Shown piece after piece: positions 18,525 to 26,889 of a DNA stretch of 64,000 nt (position 1 is the first letter of the stretch; each line of letters starts with the position of its first letter). Under the pieces are notes generated by a model. The model did no database searches. It was not told the DNA's origin and was given only the letters and a program-made list of their open reading frames with translations. The DNA is taken from positions 744,001-808,000 of the forward strand of contig NZ_CP178543.1 in NCBI RefSeq assembly GCF_047276495.1. Reading direction: 5' to 3'. The translations under genes were made by a program, and so were the position numbers. Source of the DNA: Capilliphycus salinus. Lineage in GTDB: Bacteria; Cyanobacteriota; Cyanobacteriia; Cyanobacteriales; Microcoleaceae.

Positions 18525-20162
18525 TTATCGATTGCGATTTCCCTCACTGTTGGGGCCGAATAGATCTTCTGCCGCATTACTAATCTCTCTAAAAAACAGC
18601 AAAAAGCCGAGAATATCCCGAAACGGCTGAGTAAAGGTATTGAGAAAATAACTAACATCTGCCGCAAAATTGCGATCGATGACAATTACATCTTCATCTT
18701 GCAACAAAATATTATCGCTGGGATCGCCTTGTAACACTTCTCTACCATTGAGAGTCCGGGTAATGGCTCTACCTTGTTGCGGATCGAAGCGAATTAAGGT
18801 GATTTCATCTAACTTCGCCGTTGCTAACGGAACATTATTCAAAATATCGACAAAGGTACTCCCATTGGGTAAATTCACCGATCCCACCGCTCCGCCTGCA
18901 TTGCTGAGAATTCGCACGGTAATCTGTTGATTGACCAATGTAGAATTCGCCACCAACTTCCGATTATAATCGCCTTCGTCTTCTGCTGACAGTTGCGGTA
19001 CAATCACCGAATCCCCATTGGATAGCGCCACATTCGGTAAAGCCGTTGCTTCTTCTAACGGAGAATACAGATCCACCACATCTTGAATGACCCGACCATC
19101 AATGGTGACGCGACAGACAATCACCGATCGCAAATCCGCCGTTAAAGTCGCCCCTCCCGCTGCTAAAATCGCCGCAGAGACCCGCCCCAACCCCGCCGGT
19201 AAGGTATAAAAGCCCGGTTTGACCACTTGTCCGACAATGGTCACTTCGACGGGTGTAGGCGCTGCGGCTAAACTATAAGACTCGATAATCTCCCGTTCCG
19301 GGCCTTGAGTGGGTAGGGTTTCTTGGGTAGGAACGTAGATAATATCTCGGTCTTCTAAACGAATATCAGGGGGCGCTAAACCGGCCAACAAAGGCGTCAA
19401 TAAATCAATTTCTGCGGCTAAAGTTCGACCGTCGGGTAAATTTCGCCGCAGTTGAACCGAACGTAAATCGGCATTTGAACGGGTTCCCCCGGCCGTTGAC
19501 AGGGCGATCGCCAGTTGAGGGCTTCCCAACGGATAAAAACCGGGTCGGGCGACTTGTCCGGTGACGGTGACTTGTACGGGCCGCTGGGCTAACAAGGAAA
19601 CGTTGACTTGGGGATTTTTCACAAACTGATTTAAGCGGGTCTGAATTTCCCGTTCAATATCTTGTAAAAATAATCCTTCTAGTCTGACGGTGCCAATTAA
19701 AGGGATAATGGTTGTTCCTTCCGGGCCGACGACCGCATTGGGAATACTTAATTCTGCCGATCGCAAACCGTTAACAAAGATATCAATAAAAATTTGATCT
19801 CCAGGCCCCAACCGGTAGCGTTCGATCTGATTTTCGTTCGCCCGTTCAAAATAGGAAATATCGACAGGAATTAAATTGGGTTCGAGCGGTTGTTCTACTT
19901 GTCTCGGCGGGCTTCCTGGCCGTTGAAATAATCGTAAAATTTCCGGCGTATATTGGGGTTCTACTTGTTCTAACAGTTCGATTTTGCGATCGACAAACTC
20001 TTGAGGTAAAACACATTGATCGGGAATTTCCTGGGCTTTGATTTTGCGAACCAATACAAAGCTATCAACTCCTCCGATCAGTACAGTTAATCCTAAAGTC
20101 CAACTTCCCGAGTAAAGACCCGCCACCAATACTGAGATTAACCGATGAATTGAATTAACCAT
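18525..20162 (-). CDS. Wza-like polysaccharide export protein, second copy
   Basis: A 545-residue secreted protein. A hydrophobic N-terminal segment (LISVLVAGLYSGSWTLGL) serves as signal or anchor. A linker follows, then the Poly_export domain RYRLGPGDQIFIDIFVNG to NVSLLAQRPVQV (about 115-210), and three SLBB-like repeats. Two of these start with VTVTGQVARPGFYPL and VTIVGQVVKPGFYTL. It is longer at the N-terminus than the copy at 11392, so the two are not a recent duplication. With the Wzc-like gene downstream it forms a second export pair. Transcription is on the minus strand, away from the exosortase genes' 3' end. Confidence 0.88.
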   Translation of the reverse strand: MVNSIHRLISVLVAGLYSGSWTLGLTVLIGGVDSFVLVRKIKAQEIPDQCVLPQEFVDRKIELLEQVEPQYTPEILRLFQRPGSPPRQVEQPLEPNLIPVDISYFERANENQIERYRLGPGDQIFIDIFVNGLRSAELSIPNAVVGPEGTTIIPLIGTVRLEGLFLQDIEREIQTRLNQFVKNPQVNVSLLAQRPVQVTVTGQVARPGFYPLGSPQLAIALSTAGGTRSNADLRSVQLRRNLPDGRTLAAEIDLLTPLLAGLAPPDIRLEDRDIIYVPTQETLPTQGPEREIIESYSLAAAPTPVEVTIVGQVVKPGFYTLPAGLGRVSAAILAAGGATLTADLRSVIVCRVTIDGRVIQDVVDLYSPLEEATALPNVALSNGDSVIVPQLSAEDEGDYNRKLVANSTLVNQQITVRILSNAGGAVGSVNLPNGSTFVDILNNVPLATAKLDEITLIRFDPQQGRAITRTLNGREVLQGDPSDNILLQDEDVIVIDRNFAADVSYFLNTFTQPFRDILGFLLFFREISNAAEDLFGPNSEGNRNR

Positions 20163-20189
20163 AAAACATTTTTTCTAAGAATAGGCAGT

Positions 20190-20426
20190 TATCAGTTATC
20201 AGCGATCAGTGATCAGTGATCAGTGTTGTAGGGGCGGGTTTTGTAATGATGTATGTTTCCCAGAAATAACCTATATAAACCCGCCCTTTCAGTCAACAGT
20301 TTTTTCAGTTGTCAGTTTTCAGTAACCTTAAGACTTCTTTGGTCCCGACACCTGAAACCTGACACCCGACACCTGACACCTGACACCTAACACCTGCAAA
20401 CCCCTTTATTTGTCACCTGTCACCTT
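20190..20426. repeat. Heptamer repeats plus one GTAG hairpin element
   Basis: A GATCAGT heptamer run (about 20200-20226) is followed by one 60-bp palindrome of the GGGGCGGGTT family (20228-20287: GTAGGGGCGGGTT at the left, AAACCCGCCC at the right). An ACACCTG heptamer run follows (about 20347-20395), then GTCACCT units (about 20413-20426) that lie inside the 3' end of the exosortase-partner gene. The stretch between the two coding regions (20163-20405) is otherwise featureless. Confidence 0.85.
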
Positions 20427-21212
20427 TTCGCTGTTGTTGACGGTGAAAGTTTCTGCTTCCAGTGCGGCTTGAATGCTTTGACTCAGCGAACGGCCAACAT
20501 CCTCTACTTGTTCTATATTACCTAAAGGTTCAATGGGAATTAACACGTTAACGGCTACCCAAGGCGCCCGTTTTTGGGATAATTGAGCCAAGCGATCGGC
20601 CATAAACCAATGGCTGGTTGCGGGACTACCCCCATCGGGCCAAGCGTACCATTGCATGACCGCATAGGTTTGTCTTAAGCGCTGTTTTTGGTAAAGATCG
20701 CACAATTGATCGGAGGTACAATCTTTCCACAATAAACTTAATAACGGGTTGGTGGCTTGCGTCCAACTGCGGAAAAATTGAGCGCTAAATTCTGTAGAAG
20801 ATGATCCGTTTTCCGACGGGTTAACGGTTAAGCGCAAACGGCGAGAAGAATCGGTTTTCCATTGTTGAAACCCGTTGAGATCCATCCATTCTACTTGCGG
20901 TCTATCTTTATAATATTTCTGCACGAGCATTAATAAAATTGCCGTTTGATTGTTTTGTTCGACGGTTTGAATTAACCAGTCGTGACCGCGAAGCGTCATC
21001 AGTTTGTGGTCGAGGGTTTTCCATCCGGTTAGATCTAAACCCTGTTCTCGAATTTGTTGTAATTGCTCTAAAGTTTGCAGTTGCGGTTGGTCTGCCCAAG
21101 TCCATTTTCCGGTGAGATAACCGGGAATTGCTGCGACACTTAACAGCAACAATAAAAACACTAAAGCGATGATTTTAGCCGAGTTTTGCGGAAATTTTGC
21201 TTGCACAACCAT
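20406..21212 (-). CDS. Cyanoexosortase B system-associated protein
   Basis: A 268-residue protein with one N-terminal membrane helix (ALVFLLLLLSVAAIPGYL, about 14-32) and an extracytoplasmic domain starting GKWTWADQPQL. This layout, together with its position 49 bp after cyanoexosortase B on the same strand, matches the partner family always found beside that enzyme in cyanobacteria; the family resembles the EpsI-type proteins that accompany proteobacterial exosortases. The role is presumed to be in sorting or polysaccharide export, but no biochemical function is established. The last residues (VTGDK) are encoded by GTCACCT heptamer repeats. Confidence 0.75.
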   Translation of the reverse strand: MVVQAKFPQNSAKIIALVFLLLLLSVAAIPGYLTGKWTWADQPQLQTLEQLQQIREQGLDLTGWKTLDHKLMTLRGHDWLIQTVEQNNQTAILLMLVQKYYKDRPQVEWMDLNGFQQWKTDSSRRLRLTVNPSENGSSSTEFSAQFFRSWTQATNPLLSLLWKDCTSDQLCDLYQKQRLRQTYAVMQWYAWPDGGSPATSHWFMADRLAQLSQKRAPWVAVNVLIPIEPLGNIEQVEDVGRSLSQSIQAALEAETFTVNNSEKVTGDK

Positions 21213-21261
21213 AGGTCATTTTTAATGTTAATTTTGGATAATTTTAACGGGTTAATGAATC

Positions 21262-22137
21262 TCAGCTTGCGGATCTCGGTTCAACATGATTTTGCATCCA
21301 ATTAATTAACACGACTAATAAACCCAACATACAAGCCGAATACAAATCGCCGCCCCAACTGTCATGTAACCAGTGAAATAATCCCGCTTGACCCGTACCG
21401 TGAAACAAAGTCAGCAAAGTATTTCTAATAATATTGGCAACCACACTAATGGTTGCGGCACTCAACAAAAACACAATACTTTTGGTGCGGTCGGAAACTA
21501 CCCCCGTCCAATATAACAGCATCAACCCGACATATAAACTGGTAAATAACATCTTCAGTCCGGCGCAGTGGGGAGCCACTTCAACAATTTGTCCGTTGAC
21601 AAACAGATAAACTTGTTCAACCGTTACATTAAGATTAAATTGTACCAAAATAAATCCGGCGACTGCGGCAATAAATTTTTGTAAAGGAAATGCCAAAGGT
21701 TCGATTAAATAAGGTAAATGAGTCGGGGTGGCTAAGGCGACAAAAATTAACGGCCATTTCTCCAACTTTAAACCCGCAATTCCTTTTAACCACAAACACA
21801 ATCCCGCTAAGACCAAGGGAAAAGAAAGGTTCACCAAATCGAATAAACCCGACCCATAACATAATCCCCCAACGATCAGCAAAATTGCACCAGCCGGATG
21901 GTTAGTATTAGGAAGTTGACTCCATTGGGTGCGTTGCATCCAAGCAATATAAGCCGCAAAGGGTAAACCAATTAAGCCATGACTAAAATATTCGTGTTCA
22001 ATACTAATACTTTTTTCTAGCCAACCGTGATACCAATAAATTAATACAGGAGCGTACAATAATCCCAAAAGCATCACCAAAGCGGCATTTAACAAATATC
22101 GCTCGATAGCAATGGGAATTTTACGTTGAATTTGCAT
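21262..22137 (-). CDS. crtB: Cyanoexosortase B
   Basis: A 291-residue integral membrane protein with about eight helices. The exosortase catalytic residues are visible: Cys191 in APHCAGLKMLF, Arg238 in VVANIIRNTLL and His258 in LFHWLHDSWGG. Exosortases recognise the C-terminal PEP-CTERM signal of secreted proteins, cleave it and attach or release the protein in an exopolysaccharide context. The name crtB here means cyanosortase B, not phytoene synthase. It is followed by its partner gene 49 bp downstream, and sits beside two Wza/Wzc pairs as is usual for exosortase loci. A PEP-CTERM phosphoesterase in the same window (28866) is a candidate client. Confidence 0.88.
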   Translation of the reverse strand: MQIQRKIPIAIERYLLNAALVMLLGLLYAPVLIYWYHGWLEKSISIEHEYFSHGLIGLPFAAYIAWMQRTQWSQLPNTNHPAGAILLIVGGLCYGSGLFDLVNLSFPLVLAGLCLWLKGIAGLKLEKWPLIFVALATPTHLPYLIEPLAFPLQKFIAAVAGFILVQFNLNVTVEQVYLFVNGQIVEVAPHCAGLKMLFTSLYVGLMLLYWTGVVSDRTKSIVFLLSAATISVVANIIRNTLLTLFHGTGQAGLFHWLHDSWGGDLYSACMLGLLVVLINWMQNHVEPRSAS

Positions 22138-22243
22138 TGTTCTTGCTAACCCTTCAATAAATGTGTCCCGATCAAAAGTTTTCCCAAAAATATATTCTCA
22201 GCGATCGCCGCCAACAATTATCAGTAACCAGTGTTAACTGTTA

Positions 22244-22350
22244 GAAGGGCGGGTTTACAGAGGTTATTTGCGATCAACATAGATCGAGTCAGAACCCGCC
22301 CCTACACACTGGTGACGGGTTCTGAGTGACTGTATAAACCCGCCCCTACA
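22244..22350. repeat. GGGGCGGGTT hairpin elements
   Basis: One full palindrome (22244-22305, left arm GAAGGGCGGGTTT, right arm AACCCGCCCCTAC) and a shorter second element (about 22312-22349, GACGGGTTCT to AACCCGCCCCTAC). The internal sequence AGGTTATTTGCGATCAACAT is the reverse-orientation form of the element at 20228, so the two hairpins face each other across the exosortase genes. Confidence 0.85.
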
Positions 22351-22371
22351 GCCCCGTTGACGGTTTCATGT

Positions 22372-23520
22372 TTACTGATTTATTCCTAACACCGATTTAA
22401 TAGATGCAACCACATGATGAATTTGATCGCTGCTAAGTCCAGGATACATCGGTAAGGAAAGAATTTGACGACTGAGCATTTCAGCCATCGGAAAATCACC
22501 TTCAGAATACCCCAAATGTTTGTAGGCCGGTTGGAGATGACAGGGGATCGGATAGTGAATTCCGCTCTGTACGCCGAATTCAGACAATTTCGCTTGTAGA
22601 GTATCGCGATCGATGCTACATTCATCCGTCACTCGAATCACATACAGATGATAAACATGACCGTTTTCACACTCATTTTGAATCGGGGTAATCCCCTGTT
22701 GACGCAGGGGTAACAACAAAGTATCATATTGTTCTGCCGCCAAATTGCGATCGCGATTCCAACCTTCCAAATGGGGAAGCTTCACCTTCAGAATCGCCGC
22801 TTGGATCGTATCTAAACGGCTATTAGTTCCCAGTTCCATGTGAACATATTTTTTCGGGGCGCCATAATTTCGGAGAGTTTTCATTTTTTGCGCCACGCTT
22901 TCGCTGCGAGTAATCAGCATTCCGCCATCTCCAAACGCCCCGAGATTTTTACTCGGATAGAAGCTAAAAGCCGCAGCCAATCCCACCGAACCAGCCCGAT
23001 AGCCTTCTCGTTCGGCGAGGTGGGCTTGGGCGGCGTCTTCAAAGATCAGCAGGTTATAGGAATTGGCCAACTCCATCAACGCTCGGGGCGAGACCATTTG
23101 CCCGTAGAGATGAACAGGAACGATCGCTTTGGTTTTGGGGGTAATCGCTTTTTGGGCGGCTTCTAGGTCAATTAAAGCCGTCTGAGGGTCACAATCAACC
23201 AGAATAGGAGTGGCTCCCGAATGAAGCACGCCGATCGCCGTCGCAATAAAAGTATTGGCGGGTAAAATCACTTCATCGCCTTCGCCAATCCCGCAGGCTT
23301 GCAAGCCCAAGGCGATCGCATCGGTACCGCAGGCGACGCCGATACCGTACTGCACCCCACTGGCTTGAGCAAAAGCGGTTTCAAATTCTCCCAAAACTTG
23401 ACCGAGGACAAAATCTCCTTTCTCGATCACGGCGGCGATCGCCTGTTCGATCTGTGTTTGTATGGGTTGCTGCTGTAGCTTGAGATCGACAAAAGGAACG
23501 GTCGTTAGTGTGCTAGTCAT
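22372..23520 (-). CDS. DegT/DnrJ/EryC1/StrS aminotransferase
   Basis: About 382 residues from the ATG at 23520 (MTSTLTTVPFVDL); the frame is open to 23571 but the extra 17 residues are unlike the family. PLP motifs are present: CGTDAIALGL, LIFEDAAQAHLAE (Asp that contacts the pyridine nitrogen) and the Schiff-base lysine in FSFYPSKNLGAFGDGG (Lys191). These enzymes make amino sugars from keto-sugar nucleotides (for example WecE, PerA or QdtB type). The polysaccharide neighbourhood suggests it supplies an NDP-amino-sugar. It stands alone, separated from the exosortase by hairpin elements. The exact sugar is not deducible. Confidence 0.87.
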   Translation of the reverse strand: MTSTLTTVPFVDLKLQQQPIQTQIEQAIAAVIEKGDFVLGQVLGEFETAFAQASGVQYGIGVACGTDAIALGLQACGIGEGDEVILPANTFIATAIGVLHSGATPILVDCDPQTALIDLEAAQKAITPKTKAIVPVHLYGQMVSPRALMELANSYNLLIFEDAAQAHLAEREGYRAGSVGLAAAFSFYPSKNLGAFGDGGMLITRSESVAQKMKTLRNYGAPKKYVHMELGTNSRLDTIQAAILKVKLPHLEGWNRDRNLAAEQYDTLLLPLRQQGITPIQNECENGHVYHLYVIRVTDECSIDRDTLQAKLSEFGVQSGIHYPIPCHLQPAYKHLGYSEGDFPMAEMLSRQILSLPMYPGLSSDQIHHVVASIKSVLGINQ

Positions 23521-23889
23521 GGCTGATTTTCGTAATTGGCTGAACATTGGGGGTGGATTCGTTGAAATCACCAGGAACTTGCAACTTGAGATTGTTATAG
23601 AGCGATGAGATCAAGCCAGTGCAACACGCATTTTTTTAATTGATCTCGTAACTCGATCGGGGTGACTCAGCGGATCTTTGCATCAATAGCATAGCTCAGG
23701 AACACCTCGGGCTTGTGTGATCTCGAATCGTTCGGATTTCTTTAGAAATAGAATCAATAAGTTCTTGCTATATCTTTAGATAGAAATTCATAATTTTAGT
23801 CAAGTTTGAGCAACAAAAATTTGCATTTTTTGAAATATTTAGTTACATTTAGAGTAATTATCTGATTGTCAACATTCAATTTTTAGCTG
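23521..23889. other. Intergenic region between divergent genes
   Basis: About 370 bp, AT-rich, between the divergent aminotransferase and rhodanese-like genes. It must hold both promoters. No convincing operator, hairpin or small gene was seen; no strong ribosome binding site precedes either start. Confidence 0.6.
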
Positions 23890-24267
23890 ATGAGTATACT
23901 TTCTAACTTCATCCCCACCCCGGAACCGATGAAACCCCAATCTCGGGTTCAAGATTTAAAAAGTCGTTTGGACTGGGGTGAACCCGCTTTAACTATCATT
24001 GATGTGCGTAGTCTCGAAGCTTTTAACGCCTGTCATATTCTCGGCGCTATTGGTATACCAATGGACAGATTGGTAGAGCGAGTACCGGAAACTTTAGAAC
24101 CCGCTCGTGATATCTACGTTTATGGCGAAACCGATGAAGAAACAGCACAAGCCGCAGCTAAACTTCGTGAAGCCGGTTATCTTCGTATTGCTGAATTGAT
24201 CGGTGGTGTTGCCGCATGGCGAGCAGTGGGTTATCCTGTTGAAGCGATCAGTGCGATCGTCACCTAA
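23890..24267 (+). CDS. Rhodanese-like domain protein lacking catalytic Cys
   Basis: A 125-residue single rhodanese domain: IIDVRSLEAFNACHILGAIG is the classic first half, and GGVAAWRAVGYPVE the last helix. In active sulfurtransferases the loop after the central strand has Cys-x5-Arg; here the strand is followed by DIYVYGETDEETAQAA, with no Cys at the active-site position. The only Cys is in NACHI, near residue 48. It is therefore probably not a sulfur transferase, and may bind a ligand or protein partner instead. It is a free-standing gene with its own promoter region. Inactive rhodanese domains are known in other families, so this is a loss of activity rather than a misassignment. Confidence 0.8.
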   Translation: MSILSNFIPTPEPMKPQSRVQDLKSRLDWGEPALTIIDVRSLEAFNACHILGAIGIPMDRLVERVPETLEPARDIYVYGETDEETAQAAAKLREAGYLRIAELIGGVAAWRAVGYPVEAISAIVT

Positions 24268-24576
24268 ATTTAACCTTCTTTTGTTGATCACATCAATTCT
24301 GAGCAACAATTTTAGTCTTGCAGAAAAAGTTTCTGTGAGGCTTATTTTTTATGATGTTTTTTAGCAAAAAAACACTTATATTCGATTATAAAAAATTCTC
24401 TGCTTTGAGCCGAACTCTGAAAATGATCAGTGTTGAGAGACAATCGGCTTCTTCATTAGAATAAATATCAAAAATTTTTTACATTTTAAATAACCTCCAA
24501 TATTTAATAAAAATTAACGGCTAATTCCTGAAAATATATCATTTGATGATGATAGTGCATCAAGGAATAATTAGGA
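24268..24576. other. AT-rich intergenic region
   Basis: About 310 bp. A weak hairpin CAGAAA-AAG-TTTCTG at about 24320-24334 followed by TTATTTTTT could terminate the rhodanese transcript. The rest shows nothing recognisable apart from the presumed promoter of the following gene. Confidence 0.4.
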
Positions 24577-25254
24577 ATGAAACCCGACGCCTTTTTTCGT
24601 TTTCACCCTCACTTCAATAGCTTGATTTGCTTAAAATTTAACCCATCAAATCGGATTTTTAAAGTTCAAAAAATTCATCAAAAAACATTTGTGACTCTGG
24701 GAATATTATTGATAATATTTTCCAGATTAATTGCGGTTAACGCCGCACTACCACTGCAATTCGGAAACCGAGGCTCACAGGTGATTCAACTTCAAAAAAG
24801 ATTGCACAAAATCGGTTATTTTAACTGGAAAATAACCGGGTATTATGGTAGTTTAACTGAAAATGCAGTTCGAGAATTTCAAGCCGCCAATGGACTCGAA
24901 GTTGATGGAATTGCAGGAAATAAAACCCTAGCCGCACTGGGATTATCCGAAGCAATTACCACGCAAATTTCACCGCCCCCCAGAGTGATGAAATTAGGAA
25001 GTAGTGGCTCCAAAGTTATCGAACTTCAACAATATTTACAGGTTTTGGGATATTATAATGAGGCGATTACAGGTTACTACGATCTGTTAACCCGAGAAGC
25101 CGTTATCCGATTTCAAACTGATGTAGGACTCACACCGGATGGTATTGTTGGTCCGCTCACTCAGGCGGCAATTGAATCGAAATTCAACGCTCCCCCCCTT
25201 TCAACTTCCACCTCAACTCCTTTATCTTTACCAGAGCGGGGAGATCTTCGTTAA
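24577..25254 (+). CDS. Peptidoglycan-binding (PG_binding_1 x2) protein
   Basis: A 225-residue protein. A basic, unusually long N-terminal segment of about 45 residues is followed by a hydrophobic helix (VTLGILLIIFSRLIAVNAA) that is a signal anchor or signal peptide. Two PG_binding_1 repeats follow: LQFGNRGSQVIQLQKRL to VDGIAGNKTLAALG (about 66-130) and LGSSGSKVIELQQYL to PDGIVGPLTQAAI (about 142-205). The tail is Ser/Thr/Pro-rich. No catalytic domain is present. The domains attach proteins to the cell wall, so this is a small wall-binding protein, common in cyanobacteria with unknown role. It stands alone. Confidence 0.85.
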   Translation: MKPDAFFRFHPHFNSLICLKFNPSNRIFKVQKIHQKTFVTLGILLIIFSRLIAVNAALPLQFGNRGSQVIQLQKRLHKIGYFNWKITGYYGSLTENAVREFQAANGLEVDGIAGNKTLAALGLSEAITTQISPPPRVMKLGSSGSKVIELQQYLQVLGYYNEAITGYYDLLTREAVIRFQTDVGLTPDGIVGPLTQAAIESKFNAPPLSTSTSTPLSLPERGDLR

Positions 25255-25380
25255 TCCTCTCTTTTAGGCTGATCTATAATTCACCTTTGTAATTCATTTT
25301 CAGTCAAAGATTAAACTGTTAGGCATCATCATTATACGATCGCGGCGGGTTGATGTCAGTTTTTTCTAGGAATTAAAATG

Positions 25381-25445
25381 GTGACGGGGCGGGTTTACAA
25401 TACTTGTTTGCTGAGAATTCAAAGTTAACTCGAACCCGCCCCTAC
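25381..25445. repeat. GGGGCGGGTT hairpin element
   Basis: A 65-bp palindrome with left arm GACGGGGCGGGTTTAC and right arm CGAACCCGCCCCTAC. It is the only repeat in the 700-bp space between the peptidoglycan-binding gene and the MOSC gene; the rest of 25255-25958 holds one possible 39-codon ORF and no other recognisable feature. Confidence 0.85.
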
Positions 25446-25746
25446 AAACCTGACATCCGACAGCCAACACCGATCTCTATCATGCTATTTAAATGGAGAA
25501 CAGCCGATCAGCTTTTTACCGATTCAACTCAGTCGTTTTACACAACCCAACCGGACTCTTTATGCAAGCTTTAAAAAACAACAACTTGAGTTAACAACAG
25601 CGGGGCTAACTTGGGGGCTTTAGATACGGCTTAAAACCCCAGTTAAACATCTCAAACCCCAGGGATTTTTTTAGTAAATTTTCCGGGTTGGATTGGAAAA
25701 GTAAGAAATCTTTAATAAATTACGACAACCAACCCAAATCACGCAC

Positions 25747-25866
25747 ATGATTACCATGACTATCGCTCTAGCTATTAGCCTTTTCGGATTGAGTTCTACT
25801 GTTGCAGTTTCATTGCTATCGGTTTATTTGTTTATCCTAGAAGTAGATCATCCATCGGAGCAATAG
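25747..25866 (+). CDS. Possible 39-residue single-helix membrane protein
   Basis: A short ORF starting ATG at 25747 (a second ATG at 25756 is possible) and ending TAG. It encodes a hydrophobic helix (IALAISLFGLSSTVAVSLL and VYLFIL) followed by an acidic tail EVDHPSEQ, the size and layout of small thylakoid or stress membrane proteins, but it does not match any small photosystem or cytochrome b6f subunit that I recall. No strong ribosome binding site is present. It may be a chance ORF. Confidence 0.3.
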   Translation: MITMTIALAISLFGLSSTVAVSLLSVYLFILEVDHPSEQ

Positions 25867-25958
25867 CTTCGGCAATTTTATCCTATAATGTTATTTGGGC
25901 AGGTGATGAAATTATAGGGGTATAGAGGGTTAATGAAAAGCTGGGTGTAAATGAGTTA

Positions 25959-26633
25959 TTATTTTATAGAATTCAAGAGTTTTTCTTGCCAATTAGCAGA
26001 TAATAAAGGACAAGTTGCCAGTTTTCTTTTGACATCGGGATCGGTACAACGATTATACATGATGTCATTAGCCTGAGCAACTGTCCACTCGGGAAAAGGG
26101 CGGTCGCTTAATATTAATGGTAAACCCGATTGAACATAACCTTCTTTCAAAACTCGAAAATACCAACCTGTACGTCCGGTTTTTTGCACTTCTAAAGCTA
26201 AATCATCAATTCCCCAACGGCGAGATAATTTCCAGCAGGGTTTTCGAGGTTGAGACACCTGAATTTTGGCTTCGCCGACTTGATAAATATCACCAATACA
26301 AACCGATGTTTCCCTTTGTCCGCCAATGGTAAAATTCTCCCCAAAAGCACCGTAGGGAAAATTAATTTTATCTTGAATTTGATTTAAACTCTTTCTCCAA
26401 GTGGGATAGTGTTCCGCAGCATAACCCAAAACAGCTTTATCAACACCCCCGTGATTTTTCAAGTCCGCTTGACCATCACCAACCAAGTTCGTTTTTCCAA
26501 GCCAAATTAATCCTTGAATCGGTTCTTTAAAAAATCCGGTAGACCAAGAACCCTCCATCGGGTTAGTTGCTGCTTCTACACCGATTGTTTTAGGTAAACC
26601 CACTTGAATAGAACAAAGTTGAGGAATTGACAT
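25959..26633 (-). CDS. MOSC domain protein (YiiM-like)
   Basis: A 224-residue MOSC-domain protein. The family hallmarks are LKNHGGVDKAVLGY near residue 58, PYGAFGENFTI near 93, and VSQPRKPCWKLSRR near 128, which includes the conserved Cys of the MOSC fold. YiiM-type proteins use the molybdenum cofactor to reduce N-hydroxylated compounds, so a detoxifying reductase role is plausible. The length is typical and no domain is missing. It is a monocistronic minus-strand gene; the divergent small Cys-rich gene starts 80 bp upstream. Confidence 0.85.
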   Translation of the reverse strand: MSIPQLCSIQVGLPKTIGVEAATNPMEGSWSTGFFKEPIQGLIWLGKTNLVGDGQADLKNHGGVDKAVLGYAAEHYPTWRKSLNQIQDKINFPYGAFGENFTIGGQRETSVCIGDIYQVGEAKIQVSQPRKPCWKLSRRWGIDDLALEVQKTGRTGWYFRVLKEGYVQSGLPLILSDRPFPEWTVAQANDIMYNRCTDPDVKRKLATCPLLSANWQEKLLNSIK

Positions 26634-26712
26634 AAAATCGGTTTGAAAATCCTTTTGACGTTTATTTTATTGTATATTATAACTTCAACGAAGTCCAAAT
26701 TCGAGGGAAACA

Positions 26713-26889
26713 ATGGGTCGTTTACGTCAAAAAGCTTGTACGCTCTGTCAACAGTTTCAACCCGTACTTTATCGGGTTCAATACGATGAATCCCATCGGT
26801 GGGTGTTTGTTTGTCGTTGTTGTTGGGAAAAAATTAGCCAAGATAACCCCAATTATGTTTATGGCGGAACTTGGAAAGCTAAAAAGTAG
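26713..26889 (+). CDS. Small Cys-rich protein, possible zinc ribbon (58 aa)
   Basis: A 58-codon gene, with GAGGGA about four bases before the ATG at 26713 as ribosome binding site. The protein MGRLRQKACTLCQQF... has a CxxC pair (residues 9 and 12) and a second Cys cluster CRCCW (34-37), the spacing expected of a small zinc ribbon. The remainder is rich in aromatic residues and ends GGTWKAKK. I recognise it as a short cyanobacterial conserved protein of unknown function. Its last 11 bp overlap the 3' end of the convergent UbiA-like gene. The preserved Cys pattern and ribosome binding site argue that it is real. Confidence 0.7.
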   Translation: MGRLRQKACTLCQQFQPVLYRVQYDESHRWVFVCRCCWEKISQDNPNYVYGGTWKAKK

